A stretch of DNA of 64,000 nt from Eutrophovita sp913057845 (GCA_963925895.1 CAWUVH010000005.1:36597-100596); one strand, 5' to 3'. Shown: positions 35,671-45,511, numbered from the stretch's first letter. The notes: generated by a model not told the origin, from the letters alone. Program-made: numbers and translations.

Positions 35671-35983
35671 TGAATCGCCTTAGAATATTTTGACATTAAA
35701 CTCAACCTAACGGCAGTATTCTAACAAATTGAGAATCGCCTATCGAATAAAGTCTTATTATAAAACTTAAAGCTTCATCTTTGAGCAGTTCATGCCTCCA
35801 TTGAGTGATGACAAATAAACAATCCGAATACAAAAATATGTTTTATAATGTGTTTTCAGTCAGCAGAATTTCCGGCTGGTGGTGCGAAGAGCTCCAATAA
35901 CAAAAGTGTCGAGTTTGTGAAGTTTCCAAACTTAAATTCCCAGACAAATTCTTTTTTACAAACCTAAACTGGATGTTTTAATA
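35671..35983. other. intergenic region fdxA-trxA
   Basis: 313 bases between divergent genes. A perfect TATAAT lies at 35844-35849, pointing to trxA, but no good -35 is seen at 16-18 bases. A small palindrome AAGTTT-CC-AAACTT is at 35920-35933. No reading frame or RNA gene is supported. Confidence 0.4.
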
Positions 35984-36310
35984 ATGAGTGAAAAAATTCA
36001 TCACGTGACAGACGACTCGTTCGAAGACGAAGTTCTTAATTCTGAATTACCTGTTTTAGTTGATTATTGGGCTGAGTGGTGCGGGCCATGCAAAATGATT
36101 GCCCCCATTCTTGACGAAGTGGCTGCCGAATATTCTGGAAGACTAAAAATTGCCAAACTGAATATCGACGAAAATCAAGGAACACCGCCTAAATTCGGCA
36201 TTCGGGGAATCCCAACCTTAATGTTGTTTAAAGCAGGGAACGCTGAAGCAACTAAGGTAGGCGCACTTTCCAAATCTCAGCTGACGACCTTCATCGACAG
36301 TAACATTTAG
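35984..36310 (+). CDS. trxA: thioredoxin 1
   Basis: A 108-residue cytoplasmic disulphide reductase. The active site is WAEWCGPCKM (residues about 28-37), with DEVAAEY, KLNIDENQGTPPKFGIRGIPTLMLF (cis-Pro) and GALSKSQL, identical in plan to E. coli TrxA. Its position directly ahead of rho, 96 bases apart, is conserved in many proteobacteria. No signal peptide. Confidence 0.97.
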   Translation: MSEKIHHVTDDSFEDEVLNSELPVLVDYWAEWCGPCKMIAPILDEVAAEYSGRLKIAKLNIDENQGTPPKFGIRGIPTLMLFKAGNAEATKVGALSKSQLTTFIDSNI

Positions 36311-36406
36311 CCCTCACCTCTCGGCGACTTTACGATTCCAATTTGCAACAATTGATTCTTTAAAATTTTCCGCTAACTTTTCTCCCTCCTTTTATTTATT
36401 CATTTT

Positions 36407-37666
36407 ATGCATCTATCTGAGTTAAAAGACCTCCACATTAGCGAGCTAATTGAAATGGCCACCGCTAATGACATTGAAAATGCTAATCGTCTGCGCAAGC
36501 AAGATCTCATATTCGCCCTATTGAAAAATCATGGGAAAAAAGGTGAAAGCATTTCGGGTTCTGGCACGCTAGAAGTCCTTCCAGATGGGTTTGGTTTCCT
36601 GCGCTCTCCTGACACGTCATATCTAGCGGGTCCAGACGACATCTATATCAGTCCGTCGCAGATAAGAAGATTTAACCTGCATACAGGAGATTCCGTCGAG
36701 GGAGAAATCAGAACACCAAAAGAGGGAGAGCGTTACTTTGCCCTGGTTAAGGTGGACAAAGTCAACGATGAGGTGCCAGAAAACAGTAAACACAAAACAC
36801 TTTTTGAAAACCTAACACCACTCTTTCCAACAGATAGGCTTCAAATGGAAAGAGACATTAAATCTGATGAGAATTTAACGGGTCGGATTGTAGATATCAT
36901 TGCCCCAGTCGGAAAAGGACAAAGGGGACTGCTCGTCGCCAGCCCGAAAAGTGGCAAAACAGTCATGCTTCAGCATATTGCCCATTCAATTGCATCAAAC
37001 TACCCAGATGTTTATCTCATCGTGCTTCTCATTGACGAGCGACCAGAAGAGGTAACCGAAATGCAACGTTCGGTGCGTGGAGAAGTCGTATCATCAACCT
37101 TTGATGAGCCGGCAACACGACACGTACAAGTAGCAGAAATGGTCATGGAAAAAGCGAAACGTCTTGTTGAAAGTCGAAAAGACGTTGTTATACTTCTCGA
37201 TTCAATCACCCGCCTCGCTCGTGCTTACAACACTGTTGCACCAGCCTCAGGGAAGGTACTAAGCGGTGGCGTGGATGCCAACGCACTCCAACGACCGAAA
37301 CGTTTCTTTGGTGCCGCAAGAAATATTGAGGAAGGCGGATCACTCACAATTATTGCAACCGCACTTGTCGATACCGGCTCTCGAATGGATGATGTTATCT
37401 ATGAGGAATTTAAAGGGACGGGTAACATGGAGATTCATCTCGATCGAAGAATGGCCGAGAAAAGAATCTATCCATCTATTAATGTGAATCGATCCGGAAC
37501 CCGTAAAGAAGAACTCTTGCTAGAGCCGGAAATATTGCAAAAAGTATGGATTCTGCGAAAACTTCTCTACCCCATGGATGAATTAGAAGCAACTGAGTTC
37601 TTAACCGGAAAGGTAAAAGCAACCAAGAATAACGACGAATTCTTTGATAGTATGAAAAAAGGTTAA
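36407..37666 (+). CDS. rho: transcription termination factor Rho
   Basis: A 419-residue hexameric RNA helicase. It starts MHLSELKDLHISELIEMA, with RNA-binding cold-shock domain GSGTLEVLPDGFGFLRSPD, Walker A in VASPKSGKTVMLQHIAHS (near 180), Walker B VVILLDSITRLARAYN (near 262) and the Q/R loops VLSGGVDANALQRPKRFFGAARN. Length equals E. coli Rho (419). No insertion domain is present. The 96-base leader contains no obvious hairpin. Gene order trxA-rho-rpmE. Confidence 0.97.
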   Translation: MHLSELKDLHISELIEMATANDIENANRLRKQDLIFALLKNHGKKGESISGSGTLEVLPDGFGFLRSPDTSYLAGPDDIYISPSQIRRFNLHTGDSVEGEIRTPKEGERYFALVKVDKVNDEVPENSKHKTLFENLTPLFPTDRLQMERDIKSDENLTGRIVDIIAPVGKGQRGLLVASPKSGKTVMLQHIAHSIASNYPDVYLIVLLIDERPEEVTEMQRSVRGEVVSSTFDEPATRHVQVAEMVMEKAKRLVESRKDVVILLDSITRLARAYNTVAPASGKVLSGGVDANALQRPKRFFGAARNIEEGGSLTIIATALVDTGSRMDDVIYEEFKGTGNMEIHLDRRMAEKRIYPSINVNRSGTRKEELLLEPEILQKVWILRKLLYPMDELEATEFLTGKVKATKNNDEFFDSMKKG

Positions 37667-37799
37667 ATCATAATTGCATGATTTCTTGTAAAATTATTTA
37701 TTTTCCGGGATAATTAGTTCCCTTTTCAAGGATACGAAAATCAAAATAAGCAACGCTTGGCGCAAATTCCGCCACAATATTTTTTAGGATTATTACAAA

Positions 37800-38021
37800 A
37801 TGAAAGCAGACATCCATCCAGGCTATGCCCCAGTCACAGTGACCTGCAGTTGCGGAGAGATTTTTCAGACTCGCTCAACAAGCAGTAAAGACATCTCAAT
37901 TGAGGTCTGTTCTGTCTGCCACCCTTTTTACACAGGGAAACAAAAGATCGTAGATACAGCAGGAAGAGTCGAGCGATTCAAGAAAAAGTATGCAAATCTC
38001 GGGGTCAAAGCCGGAAAGTAG
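37800..38021 (+). CDS. rpmE: 50S ribosomal protein L31, zinc-binding type
   Basis: A 73-residue ribosomal protein. Zinc ligands are present as CSCGEIF and CSVCHPFYTG, so this is the zinc-containing (C+) paralogue and can serve as a zinc reserve; MKADIHPGY and VDTAGRVERFKKKY are standard. Followed 27 bases later by a strong terminator. The starvation-induced C-minus copy is not in the window. Confidence 0.96.
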   Translation: MKADIHPGYAPVTVTCSCGEIFQTRSTSSKDISIEVCSVCHPFYTGKQKIVDTAGRVERFKKKYANLGVKAGK

Positions 38022-38047
38022 TCGGATTGATTTTAGGTATGATGTTG

Positions 38048-38075
38048 AAAGGCAGCCAAGGCTGCCTTTTTTTTT
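38048..38075 (+). terminator. rho-independent terminator after rpmE
   Basis: GGCAGCC (38051-38057) pairs with GGCTGCC (38060-38066) across a 2-base loop, flanked by AAA and followed by nine T residues. It closes the trxA-rho-rpmE stretch. Confidence 0.9.
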
Positions 38076-38145
38076 AATACGGAATAATTTTAACGTTTTT
38101 GAATAAACCCTCGGAACACCTTAATCTTAATCGCACAAAATTACG

Positions 38146-39810
38146 ATGCTGAGACCAGGATCTTACTTTAGGCACGAACAAACGGCAGTCAGCATCAGTA
38201 ATAATCCGATGTTGCTCACTGCTCTGCTTTGCATCGCTTGGACAATATTCGGACTCATTGGTCATGATCCTTGGAAATCAGAAGAAGCAGTACTCGTTAG
38301 TCATTTAGTGCGATTCACAAGCGGTGATTTCTGTCTTGACCTATTAGCTATAAACGGACTGCCGCTGGCTGGGCCACTGTTCTATGCGACCGCACTTGGT
38401 TTTATGGAGGTTTGGGGCTCTCTTCTCACACCTCATGACGCTGCTAGACTCGCCCTATCTATCTGGCTTTTGTCTGCGATCCTGTTTACTGGCCTCACAG
38501 GCAGTGAGTTATGGGGACGAACTCAATCCTGGATAGCACCTCTACTCCTTATAGGGTCTGTAGGACTCTTAGTTAAATCACATCAGCTATCAGCCACTCC
38601 AGTACTCATCTCTGGGCTAGCAATCTTCTTTTATGGTCTTGCCACCGCACCACGGAGATCGATGGTTGGTGGAATATGGTTAGGAATCGGGGTCTCAATT
38701 ATTCTCTTAGGGACCACCGCTCAGAATGTGGCTATCCCTCTTCTTACCATTGTTTTGATGTCACTCGTGAATTTTAGATACCGTGGATTGAGGTTTATAT
38801 CCTCCCTAGCAATTGCAGGTTTAATCGTCATCGCGTCTGCGGGAATATGGCTTACTATCCTTCATCAAAGCGATTCAACGTTCCCAGCACGCTGGATTGC
38901 TCATACTTGGTCAGGATCAACTGATTCATTTAGGGTTCCCTCCTTTAATGACATTATTTATCCGGCTTCGGTATTGCCATGGTTCACTTGGCCCACTTGG
39001 ATCTTCTTGATTTGGTCACTATGGGTTGAAGGAAGAGAAGGGCTAAAACGCAAAGAACTACAATTACCCATCGTACTGTGGATAACAATCACCTTAGTTT
39101 TAGCGTTCACCAACATAAACAAAGAATCTGGGCTAGCCCCAATCTTATTACCTTTTGCTTTAATTGGATCCATTGCCGCGGGACGAATACCTAGAAGTGT
39201 TGGCAACGCACTTTACTGGTTTTCGATTATGGCCGCAGCATTCTTCACTGTGGCAGCCTGGATTTATTTTTCAGCATCCTATTACGGATTTCCACAAAAG
39301 TTATCTGAACACCTACTGCAATTGCAACCCGGGTATATATCTGAAAATAGAAATGTTGCCGTATTAGTCGCAGCCCTGATTACTGCGACATGGTTTTTAC
39401 TACTTTTCAACATCAAGAGGCGACCCGAAAGTGCTATTTTGATCTGGGCGATCAATTTGACAGTCGGGTGGATCCTGACTGTATTACTGCTTTTTCATTG
39501 GATAGACGAACGGAAGACGTATGCGCCAATGGTTCACTCAATGATGAAACACATCGAACCAAATTACGGCTGTATCATTGCCCAAGTAGGTCCTGCGCAA
39601 AGAGGTTTAATCCATTATTTTGGGGAAATTGCAACCACCGATATTTATATAGAAAACCATGGTCAAAGCTGTGACTACCTAATCTACCAAGACATTTCGG
39701 GCGCTGACAATCACATTGGATTACCTTGGCATATGATTTGGGAAGGTGGCCGCACAGGGGACCGAGTGGAGCGCTATAGACTATACAAGAGAGAAATAGG
39801 TTTAAATTAG
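38146..39810 (+). CDS. multi-spanning membrane protein, GT-C/ArnT-like glycosyltransferase family 39-related
   Basis: A 554-residue protein with about 11-12 hydrophobic helices. The first external loop carries GHDPWKSEEAVLVSHLVRF; GHDPW-x-x-(D/E)EA is the acidic motif where ArnT-type and dolichyl-phosphate-mannose transferases bind metal and lipid-linked sugar. The hydrophobic profile and a soluble C-terminal tail fit that fold. It could move a sugar from a polyprenyl carrier to lipid A or protein, but no donor-synthesis genes are near. The stop overlaps the GTG start of hslO by one base. Confidence 0.65.
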   Translation: MLRPGSYFRHEQTAVSISNNPMLLTALLCIAWTIFGLIGHDPWKSEEAVLVSHLVRFTSGDFCLDLLAINGLPLAGPLFYATALGFMEVWGSLLTPHDAARLALSIWLLSAILFTGLTGSELWGRTQSWIAPLLLIGSVGLLVKSHQLSATPVLISGLAIFFYGLATAPRRSMVGGIWLGIGVSIILLGTTAQNVAIPLLTIVLMSLVNFRYRGLRFISSLAIAGLIVIASAGIWLTILHQSDSTFPARWIAHTWSGSTDSFRVPSFNDIIYPASVLPWFTWPTWIFLIWSLWVEGREGLKRKELQLPIVLWITITLVLAFTNINKESGLAPILLPFALIGSIAAGRIPRSVGNALYWFSIMAAAFFTVAAWIYFSASYYGFPQKLSEHLLQLQPGYISENRNVAVLVAALITATWFLLLFNIKRRPESAILIWAINLTVGWILTVLLLFHWIDERKTYAPMVHSMMKHIEPNYGCIIAQVGPAQRGLIHYFGEIATTDIYIENHGQSCDYLIYQDISGADNHIGLPWHMIWEGGRTGDRVERYRLYKREIGLN

Positions 39811-40691
39811 TGGAAAACACAGTGCAACGATTTTTGTTTGAGCACTCGAACATACGCGGGGAGATTGTAAGCCTCGACAGTTCTTGGAAAAGTGTTTTAG
39901 AGCGTAGGAACTATCCCCCTTCAGTCAGAAAGTTGTTAGGGGAAATTACTGCGGCTACAGCATTGCTATCTGCAACAATAAAACTTGATGGGACCTTATC
40001 GATCCAATTTAAAGGCCAATCCTCGCTACTATTATTGCTCGCTGAAACTTCGGGGATATCTAGCTTTAGATCTACCGCAAAGTGGCGTGATAATAAAGAA
40101 CTTGCAGAACCTAATATAAATCTCCTGGCGCAAGGGACGCTCGCGGTAACCATTACTCCAAAAAAGTCAGGGCAGGCCTACCAAGGCCTCGTTAATGTGG
40201 ACAGCGACTCTATTCAGAAATCTCTAGAAGACTACATGCAACAGTCCGAGCAATTGACTACGCGACTATGGCTTGCCTCAAATGACCAAAAGGCTGCAGG
40301 CATCTTACTGCAAAAGTTACCCATGGAACATCGTGACGAGTCTGACGATTGGCATCGGATCACGACTCTCGCGTCTACAATTACAAACGAAGAATTACTA
40401 ACCCTAGACTTTGAAACAATACTCAAGCGACTATTTCACGAAGAAACCATTCGGATATTTGAAGAAAGTCCCGTAATTTTTTCGTGCTCATGTTCAGAAA
40501 AAAGAACTGAGGGGATGCTTCAATCTCTCGGAGAGTCAGAAGTACGAGCAATTCTAAGTGAGGAAGACAACGTCAACATTACCTGTGAATTCTGCGGAAA
40601 GAATTATATTTATTCGTCCTCCGGAATCGATCGAATATTTTCCAATGAATCCCGAGAGTCCACCCGAAAGACTCATGGCTTTATCAATTGA
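39810..40691 (+). CDS. hslO: Hsp33 redox-regulated chaperone
   Basis: A 293-residue holdase activated by oxidative unfolding. The zinc site is near the C-terminus: FSCSCSEKRT (CxC) and ITCEFCGKNYIY (CxxC). The core has LLGEITAATALLSATIKLDG and the Glu-rich linker before the switch. The start is GTG 39810, sharing its G with the preceding TAG stop. hslR follows 41 bases downstream, as in the E. coli hslRO pair although here in reverse order. Cytoplasmic. Confidence 0.93.
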   Translation: MENTVQRFLFEHSNIRGEIVSLDSSWKSVLERRNYPPSVRKLLGEITAATALLSATIKLDGTLSIQFKGQSSLLLLLAETSGISSFRSTAKWRDNKELAEPNINLLAQGTLAVTITPKKSGQAYQGLVNVDSDSIQKSLEDYMQQSEQLTTRLWLASNDQKAAGILLQKLPMEHRDESDDWHRITTLASTITNEELLTLDFETILKRLFHEETIRIFEESPVIFSCSCSEKRTEGMLQSLGESEVRAILSEEDNVNITCEFCGKNYIYSSSGIDRIFSNESRESTRKTHGFIN

Positions 40692-40732
40692 TAGACGCAG
40701 CGCCTTCTTGCCTAACCATTTGATGTCACATT

Positions 40733-41128
40733 ATGGCTGCTGAAAAACAAGTTCGATTAGATAAATGGCTTTGGGCTGCACGATTCTACAAAACAAGAGC
40801 CCTCGCCGCCAATGCCATTAGCAACGGAAGAGTTAAGGTCAATGATGCAAGAACCAAACCGTCAAAACAACTCAGAGTGGATGACAAAATAAATATCCAA
40901 TTGAGTCCAATGTCATGGGATATCCAAGTCAAAGAACTCTCCAGCCAGCGCGTGTCAGCTGATTTGGCTAAAAGTTTCTATGTGGAGTCCCCTGAAAGTG
41001 AGCAGCAAAGAAACACGCTAACTGAATCACTCAAATTAGCAAAAAAACTGCAAACTCCTAATTATGGAAGCCGACCAAACAAGAGAGGTCGGCTACAAAT
41101 TATCCGCTTCAAACAAAATGAAAATTAA
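40733..41128 (+). CDS. hslR: ribosome-associated heat shock protein Hsp15 (S4 domain)
   Basis: A 131-residue RNA-binding protein that rescues stalled 50S subunits carrying tRNA. The S4 motif is RLDKWLWAARFYKTRALAA and ISNGRVKVNDARTKPSKQLRV; the C-terminus is basic (NKRGRLQIIRF). Length fits Hsp15. Its neighbour is hslO on the same strand. Confidence 0.92.
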   Translation: MAAEKQVRLDKWLWAARFYKTRALAANAISNGRVKVNDARTKPSKQLRVDDKINIQLSPMSWDIQVKELSSQRVSADLAKSFYVESPESEQQRNTLTESLKLAKKLQTPNYGSRPNKRGRLQIIRFKQNEN

Positions 41129-41305
41129 ATAACCTTGTGCAGCACGGCAAATAAAAAAAACCATTTATACTTTCGGCAAGATTATTGCAACACAATATTT
41201 AAATCAGATAAAAACATAGATTCCAAGACTATAAAAATACAAATCAGCGGCCTTAAGACTTACGCCAATATTGCCGAGAAATAAATAACTCAAACGGAGA
41301 AGAAA

Positions 41306-42493
41306 ATGATTGATGAGCGAGAAGTTGTAGTTGTATCTGGGGTTAGGACAGCAATCGGGGATTACGGTGGTTCTCTTAAAGACTTTTCGCCTACCGATCT
41401 GGCGGCAAAATGTATCAAAGAGGCACTTTCGAGAGCCACGGTTGACCCCCAAGATGTCGGCCATGTCGTCTTTGGGAATGTGATTCATACTGAACCTAAG
41501 GATATGTACTTTGCGCGAGTAGCGAGTATGAATGGGGGTCTTCCAAAAGAAGTTCCAGCTCTAACCCTGAATAGACTGTGCGGCAGCGGATTACAAGCCA
41601 TCCTAACCGCGTCACAAATGATAAAACTAGGCGATACGAACATTGCAGTGGCTGGTGGGGGTGAATCTATGAGTCGATCCAACTACTGGCTACCTACCGC
41701 TCGATGGGGATCCAAAATGGGTGACCAAGCAATCATTGATTCTATGGTTGGTGCGCTCTCAGACCCTTTTGAAGGTATGCATATGGGAGTGACTGCTGAA
41801 AATGTGGCCTCTGAGTATAAATTGAGTCGAGATACTCAAGATGCCTTCGCGCTGGAGTCGCATCAAAGAGCTGTTAGAGCGATTAAAAATGGGTGGTTTA
41901 AAGAGCAAATACTACCTATCGAAGTGAAACATGGAAGGTCGACCCGAATCTTTGATATAGACGAACACGTTCGTGAGGATGTTTCGTTGGATAGTCTCGC
42001 TAAGTTACGCACGGTATTTAAAAAAGACGGTACAGTAACAGCAGGAAATGCCTCAGGCATCAATGATGGGGCAGCCGCTCTTGTCCTCATGGAAAAAAAG
42101 GAAGCCGAGTTACGAGGGATCAAACCCCTGGCTCAACTGGTCAGTTACGGGCACGCTGGTGTAGATCCTAGAGTCATGGGATTAGGCCCTATACCAGCCG
42201 TTAAAAGCGCTCTGGCAAAAGCAAATCTCGATATAAGTGATATTGATATTGTCGAATCAAATGAAGCCTTTGCGGCTCAAGCGTGTGCGGTTTCTAACAG
42301 CTTAAACTTTGACCCAAACAAGACGAACCCCAATGGCGGCGCCGTTGCTCTGGGACACCCTGTAGGAGCTACGGGCTCAATCATTACAATTAAGGCCCTG
42401 TACGAACTGAACCGAATTCAAGGTCAACACGCACTCGTCACTATGTGTATCGGGGGCGGTCAAGGTATAGCTGCGATATTCAAAAGCATATAA
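41306..42493 (+). CDS. acetyl-CoA acetyltransferase (thiolase)
   Basis: A 395-residue thiolase. The nucleophilic Cys is in LNRLCGSGLQAI (near 90), the His in NGGAVALGHPVGATGS (near 350), and the second Cys in VTMCIGGGQGIA (near 380). It condenses two acetyl-CoA or cleaves 3-ketoacyl-CoA; BktB/PhaA/AtoB types look alike. The remnant of a phasin gene downstream suggests that it once worked in polyhydroxyalkanoate metabolism, but no phaB or phaC is present here. Ribosome site GGAGAAG precedes ATG. Confidence 0.92.
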   Translation: MIDEREVVVVSGVRTAIGDYGGSLKDFSPTDLAAKCIKEALSRATVDPQDVGHVVFGNVIHTEPKDMYFARVASMNGGLPKEVPALTLNRLCGSGLQAILTASQMIKLGDTNIAVAGGGESMSRSNYWLPTARWGSKMGDQAIIDSMVGALSDPFEGMHMGVTAENVASEYKLSRDTQDAFALESHQRAVRAIKNGWFKEQILPIEVKHGRSTRIFDIDEHVREDVSLDSLAKLRTVFKKDGTVTAGNASGINDGAAALVLMEKKEAELRGIKPLAQLVSYGHAGVDPRVMGLGPIPAVKSALAKANLDISDIDIVESNEAFAAQACAVSNSLNFDPNKTNPNGGAVALGHPVGATGSIITIKALYELNRIQGQHALVTMCIGGGQGIAAIFKSI

Positions 42494-42568
42494 CCGCATT
42501 TTGGACTGATCAATCTAACACAAACCACCTTTGTAGAACCCTAAGTATGTAAGCACACACTTACAAAT

Positions 42569-42592
42569 TATAGCTCTACAAGTAGAGCTATA
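42569..42592. terminator. 11-bp hairpin downstream of the thiolase gene
   Basis: TATAGCTCTAC (42569-42579) pairs perfectly with GTAGAGCTATA (42582-42592) across AA. It is 75 bases past the thiolase stop. No T-run follows, so it may end transcription weakly or protect the mRNA 3' end. A smaller stem GTAAG-CACACA-CTTAC precedes it. Confidence 0.45.
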
Positions 42593-42801
42593 GGCAGCTA
42601 GCTTTGGTCTGGAATTAAAATATATAAGTTATTGATTATAATAGTTAAAACATATAATACTATTTGTTAACTATTTTAACAATGTGTCTGACCTCTCTAA
42701 AATAAGCTGTAATTTAATGCGATGCACCAAATTTACCTTACTAATCGAGGTGAGCAGCGCATAACTACATTTGATCAAATCTCGGTGACTCAAGAAAAAA
42801 C

Positions 42802-43183
42802 ATGGCAAAGAACACTGAACTGAATGCTATTGACAACACAACTAGCAGCAGAGCTTTCTAGGTTATTAAAAAAACATTAACAGACACGAATGTCAATATT
42901 GCAAAAAACCCAGATGTAATTGATGAAAATACTTATCCAGATGCTCCGCTAATGGCCTCCGCGGTAAAACATTTATGTCATTTGCAAATCAGGCATTCGA
43001 CACAGCATCAAATTCCAACAACAAACTCAGCAAGCTGTAAATACTACTGTAGCAACGGTTGCTAAGGCCTCCGTATCGACAAAGGCAAAGACAAAAAAGA
43101 AGGGTGCAATCCTCCACACTTCAACTACAAAAAATACCTCTATTAACGTTGATAGACATATTTTTTTGCAGTTTGACGGGTAA
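42802..43183 (+). pseudogene. remnant of a phasin (polyhydroxyalkanoate granule protein) gene
   Basis: In the 790-base gap after the thiolase no full frame is open, but pieces in three frames line up as one phasin C-terminal half. Frame one from ATG 42802 (MAKNTELNAIDN...) hits TAG at 42859, then continues with KKTLTDTNVNIAKN and LMASAVK; from about 42972 the next frame gives FMSFANQAFDTAS; from about 43018 the third frame gives QQTQQAVNTTVATVAKA and a Lys/Thr-rich tail to TAA 43183. Intact phasins read like 'AANNAYDSVQKATKQAVEVAEA' split over this same order. One nonsense and two frameshifts make it inactive; the N-terminal half is absent. Confidence 0.5.
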
Positions 43184-43283
43184 CCCAGTCAACCTTACTA
43201 TGATGTATTAAGACGGATTTTTAACACTTGCACTATGAAGATTAAATATCGTCCTTTAATGTAAACGCAACGAATATCGCCAT

Positions 43284-44897
43284 ATGCCTAGACTATTTAA
43301 CTCATCCACATGGAAGAATCTCGAGGAATGCGCGAGAGACCCCGACCTTGGAACGATTACAGAACTCTTTAATCAAGATCCTAGTAGAGCCGAAAAATTC
43401 TCACTCGAGCTCGGAGGGCTATATCTCGACTACTCTAGAAATCAAATAAATGAAAAAACACGGGACTTGCTCTTAACTGTTTGCGATCACACGCACCTGA
43501 GAGATCAAATCACGGCGATGTTTTTGGGGAAAAGAATAAACACTTCCGAAAATAGAGCCGTGCTGCATACCGCACTGAGGTCCAGCGGTAAAACAACCCC
43601 TGAGGGGCCACCAGACGAAATAAGAGCGTCCACCCATAAAAATCTAGAACAGATGCGCATACTATCGAATAAGTTTAGAGATGGTCTACTCATTGGCGCT
43701 ACGGGGCAAAATATTGATGCAGTCATCAATATCGGCATTGGTGGCTCTGACCTAGGACCCAAATTAGTGTACTCAGCTCTTAGAAGCGACGGCGATCCAC
43801 GCGTCCTATTCGTATCTAATATTGACGAATCAGACTTAACTGAAAAACTTAATAACGTTAACCCAGCTAAGACGCTATTCATAATCGCGTCTAAAACCTT
43901 CACTACTGCAGAAACGATTACAAATGCTAAAAAGGCGCTATCTTGGCTTACGCAAACATTAAACGTTGACGAAAAAATTGTGATTGAACATCATTTTGTC
44001 GCCACCACGGCAAACGCCTCTGCCGCAGAAAAATTTGGCATCAGAAAAAAAAATATTTATGAATTTCGGGATTGGGTTGGTGGTAGATATTCGCTTTGGT
44101 CTGCGGTCGGACTCCCGATTGCCATCGGACTCGGATTTGAAGAATTTGAAGCGCTCCTAAAAGGTGCCGAAGAGATGGATCTTCACTTTAATAGCACTCC
44201 CGCTGCGCTTAACTTGCCAATCATGCTCGCACTTGTAGGCATTTGGCATATAAACTTTAGAAATCACTCCGCTCAAGCGATACTTCCTTACACAGAGCGT
44301 CTTTCATTGTTCCCTGAATACCTGCAACAACTCGAAATGGAGAGCAACGGTAAGATGGTCGACAGATCCGAGTCAGCCATAGACTACACCACCGCTCCAA
44401 TCATTTGGGGTTCCAGAGGAACGAACTTCCAACACAGTTTCGCACAGCATCTACACCAAAGCCCGATAGTAACCCCCTGCGACTTTATTGGTGTCGTAAA
44501 GAACAGTAAAAACCAACAAAGTGTCAAGCCTTTACTAGCCAACTGCCTTGCGCAGATCGAGGCCCTAGCATTTGGAAATCGAGGCCAAGAGACATTGAGT
44601 AAAAAAACAAAACCATCACGAATTATTGAAGGGAATCGTCCTTCTAATGTGATTATTTTAGATGAATTAAATGCAAAAACATTAGGTAGCCTCCTCGCAC
44701 TATACGAACACAAAGTATTTGTTCAAGGGGTCATTTGGAACATCAACTCTTTCGACCAATGGGGCGTAGAGCTTGGGAAATCGCTCGCAAAAACAATTGA
44801 AGAAAAGTTAGATTCAAATGATAATGCTCACGGAAAAATTAATTCTAGCGCCAATTTAATAGAACGCATCAACACGCTAAAACAAAGGTCTAACTAA
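43284..44897 (+). CDS. pgi: glucose-6-phosphate isomerase
   Basis: A 537-residue cytoplasmic enzyme interconverting glucose-6-P and fructose-6-P. Family signatures are INIGIGGSDLGPKLVYSAL (near 150), FRDWVGGRYSLWSAVGLP (near 260, signature 1) and the C-terminal VIWNINSFDQWGVELGKSLA (signature 2), with the catalytic Glu in QLEMESNGKMVDRS. Full length. Its end overlaps the end of orn on the other strand by eight bases. Confidence 0.96.
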   Translation: MPRLFNSSTWKNLEECARDPDLGTITELFNQDPSRAEKFSLELGGLYLDYSRNQINEKTRDLLLTVCDHTHLRDQITAMFLGKRINTSENRAVLHTALRSSGKTTPEGPPDEIRASTHKNLEQMRILSNKFRDGLLIGATGQNIDAVINIGIGGSDLGPKLVYSALRSDGDPRVLFVSNIDESDLTEKLNNVNPAKTLFIIASKTFTTAETITNAKKALSWLTQTLNVDEKIVIEHHFVATTANASAAEKFGIRKKNIYEFRDWVGGRYSLWSAVGLPIAIGLGFEEFEALLKGAEEMDLHFNSTPAALNLPIMLALVGIWHINFRNHSAQAILPYTERLSLFPEYLQQLEMESNGKMVDRSESAIDYTTAPIIWGSRGTNFQHSFAQHLHQSPIVTPCDFIGVVKNSKNQQSVKPLLANCLAQIEALAFGNRGQETLSKKTKPSRIIEGNRPSNVIILDELNAKTLGSLLALYEHKVFVQGVIWNINSFDQWGVELGKSLAKTIEEKLDSNDNAHGKINSSANLIERINTLKQRSN

Positions 44898-45435
44898 CGA
44901 TAAAGTGCTCTCGATAATACTTAAGTTCGTCAATTGACTCTTCCACGTCGGCTAGCGCCTCATGCTTTCCTTTCTTCACTAACCCCTTGATTGTCTCCGG
45001 CTTCCAACGTTTAGCCAGTTCTTTCAAAGTAGACACGTCAAGATTTCGGTAATGGAAATAAGATTCCAATTCCGGCATCCATTTGGCCATGAAGCGCCTA
45101 TCCTGACATATTGAATTCCCACACATGGGGGACGTATTCGGAGGTACGAATCGTTTAAGATACTCGAGCGCTGATTGCTCTACTTCGCTTTCGTGACTCG
45201 TGGACATCTTGATACGCTCAATGAGACCACTCTTGCCATGAGTTCTTTTATTCCAAGCATCCATTCCGTCAAGAATGACCTCAGATTGATGAATGACCCA
45301 AACGCCACCCTCACCCAAAACATTCAACTCGGAGTCAGTAATAACGATCGCCAGCTCAATAATACGGTCGTGCTCCGGGAGGAGTCCCGTCATCTCCATA
45401 TCAAGCCAAATTAAATTTTCAGTACTTTGAGGCAT
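44890..45435 (-). CDS. orn: oligoribonuclease
   Basis: A 181-residue DEDD exonuclease that degrades 2-5 nucleotide RNAs and pGpG. Exo I is LIWLDMEMTGLLPEHDRIIELA, Exo II lies in PMCGNSICQDRRFM, and Exo III is HEALADVEESIDELKYYR (His and Asp ligands). Same length as E. coli Orn. Divergent from the M48 peptidase gene. The neighbourhood orn / M48 / carbinolamine dehydratase / rsgA / CobD-like is one I associate with Burkholderiales. Confidence 0.95.
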   Translation of the reverse strand: MPQSTENLIWLDMEMTGLLPEHDRIIELAIVITDSELNVLGEGGVWVIHQSEVILDGMDAWNKRTHGKSGLIERIKMSTSHESEVEQSALEYLKRFVPPNTSPMCGNSICQDRRFMAKWMPELESYFHYRNLDVSTLKELAKRWKPETIKGLVKKGKHEALADVEESIDELKYYREHFIVS

Positions 45436-45511
45436 AATTCATGATTATAACTATCATTGAGCATCAAGTTCTTCGTTAAAATTCGTAACATCTAACACTA
45501 GTCAAAAAATT

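Noticed and set aside
35920..35933. Short palindrome AAGTTT-CC-AAACTT upstream of trxA as an operator
   Set aside because: Six-base arms in AT-rich DNA arise easily by chance and nothing else supports it.
38146..39810. Calling this ArnT (aminoarabinose transferase)
   Set aside because: Only the acidic motif and topology match; no arn genes are near, so the specific name is not justified.
42494..42800. Possible small RNA between thiolase and the phasin remnant
   Set aside because: There is a good hairpin but no promoter or T-run terminator to define a transcript.
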